From NCBI RefSeq assembly GCF_012113595.1, contig NZ_CP050831.1, forward strand, positions 4,092,001 through 4,156,000: a stretch of 64,000 bases of DNA, in the 5' to 3' direction. Below, in pieces: positions 63,671 through 64,000 of the stretch. A model generated the notes under the pieces. The model searched no databases and was not told where the DNA came from. It worked only from the letters and a program-made list of their open reading frames with translations. Within the stretch, counting starts at the first letter, position 1. The number at the start of each line of letters is the position of its first letter. This DNA comes from Bacteroides faecium. Its GTDB lineage: Bacteria > Bacteroidota > Bacteroidia > Bacteroidales > Bacteroidaceae. Position numbers and translations under genes: made by a program.

Positions 63671-63883
63671 ATGGCTGCTAAATATAAATCACTGGAAAAT
63701 AAAAAGCCGGAACAGGTCAATGAACCGGTGGCTGCTTATCAAAGTGCAACTTCCGATACGAATCTTTATGTTCCTACAGAATACGAACGGGAAATTATAA
63801 TGCGTTCGGAAAAGGATTATGAAGAGGGTAGGTTGTATACTCAGGAAGAAGTAAATAAGCAGGTGAAACAATGGTTGGATTAA
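63671..63883 (+). CDS. small antitoxin-like protein
   Basis: A 70-residue charged protein with no signal peptide. The C-terminal EGRLYTQEEVNKQVKQWLD resembles the ends of short addiction-module antitoxins that precede RelE/ParE toxins in Bacteroidetes, and a toxin-like frame overlaps its last 13 bases. The N-terminal half (YKSLENKKPEQVNEPVAAYQS) is low in hydrophobics and probably flexible. It should neutralise the overlapping toxin and repress the promoter at 63612. Confidence 0.7.
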   Translation: MAAKYKSLENKKPEQVNEPVAAYQSATSDTNLYVPTEYEREIIMRSEKDYEEGRLYTQEEVNKQVKQWLD

Positions 63884-64000
63884 AGATTGTATGGACAGAA
63901 ACTGCTACAATTATTTTGCAACAGATTTTGACTTTCTACCGTGTTAGAAACGGAAATTCGCAATATAGTCGTTCTATCTATAGAATGATAAACGATGTTC
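63871..64000 (+). CDS. RelE/ParE-family toxin (5' part, cut by the window edge)
   Basis: From the ATG at 63871 the frame reads MVGLKIVWTETATIILQQI, then LTFYRVRNGNSQYSRSIYRM and INDV, and leaves the window still open after 43 codons. IVWTETATIILQQILTFY is the first strand and helix of RelE/ParE toxins (compare the common VxWSxxAxxxLxxIxxYY pattern). It overlaps the antitoxin gene by 13 bases, as is usual for these pairs. Probable action is on translating mRNA (RelE) or on gyrase (ParE); the window does not reach the residues that would tell. Confidence 0.65.
   Translation, partial: MVGLKIVWTETATIILQQILTFYRVRNGNSQYSRSIYRMINDV

Noticed and set aside
1..64000. tRNA, rRNA, insertion sequence or prophage
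   Set aside because: No cloverleaf, transposase, integrase or phage structural gene was recognised in any gap or frame.

Overview
The window is chromosomal DNA of a Bacteroides species, very probably B. thetaiotaomicron or a close relative. The evidence is two SusC/SusD outer-membrane uptake systems, promoters of the Bacteroidetes type (TTTG, about 20 bases, TAnnTTTG), many short lipoproteins with DUF4843, BACON, DUF4458, DUF1573 or DUF4369-like features, and a radical-SAM sulfatase-maturating enzyme whose iron-sulfur cysteines (24/28/31, 276/282, 339/342/348) fall where I remember them in the B. thetaiotaomicron enzyme. There is no rRNA, tRNA, insertion sequence, prophage or CRISPR array.

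Layout. 1-9.9 kb, minus strand: a polysaccharide utilization locus led by an ECF sigma factor and a FecR anti-sigma factor, then SusC with an STN signalling domain, SusD, an FAD-dependent oxidoreductase and a TIM-barrel glycosidase lipoprotein. A probable antisense small RNA lies on the plus strand between fecR and susC. 10-13.5 kb: a DUF2490 protein, a large fimbrillin-like lipoprotein and a hotdog thioesterase. 13.5-18.7 kb: histidine operon hisG-D-C-B with a leader peptide carrying five consecutive His codons and an attenuator, then a secreted protein phosphatase. 19.2-21.1 kb: NAD synthetase. 21.8-36.6 kb, plus strand: a nine-gene Sus-like operon with no glycosidase, built from SusC, SusD, four surface lipoproteins (two with leucine-rich repeats), a lipoprotein subtilisin, a DUF1573 protein and a small lipocalin-like lipoprotein. 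It looks like a protein- or peptide-targeting system. 36.7-39.4 kb: PerR/Fur regulator, reverse rubrerythrin, nitroreductase and two thioredoxins. 39.5-40.2 kb: a HigBA module whose toxin gene is broken. 40.3-46 kb: the sulfatase-maturating enzyme followed by two S46 dipeptidyl-peptidases that differ at the residue setting acidic or hydrophobic specificity. 46-49.3 kb: DUF4369 lipoprotein, a TPR membrane regulator and a small glycosyltransferase-like protein. 49.4-63.6 kb: housekeeping genes (acyltransferase, SbcCD, metallophosphoesterase, an ECF sigma factor with a membrane partner, a stand-alone methionine-synthase reactivation domain, dihydroorotase, a dolichol-phosphate-mannose-synthase-like glycosyltransferase, Mfd). 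The right edge cuts a RelE/ParE-type toxin-antitoxin pair.

The most notable items are the antisense RNA candidate, the subtilisin/LRR Sus-like operon, three intergenic arrays of unrelated sequence that share a 22-23 bp period, the histidine attenuator, the decayed higB beside an intact higA, and the S46 pair. Function calls rest on motifs and gene order read by eye; no database search was possible.
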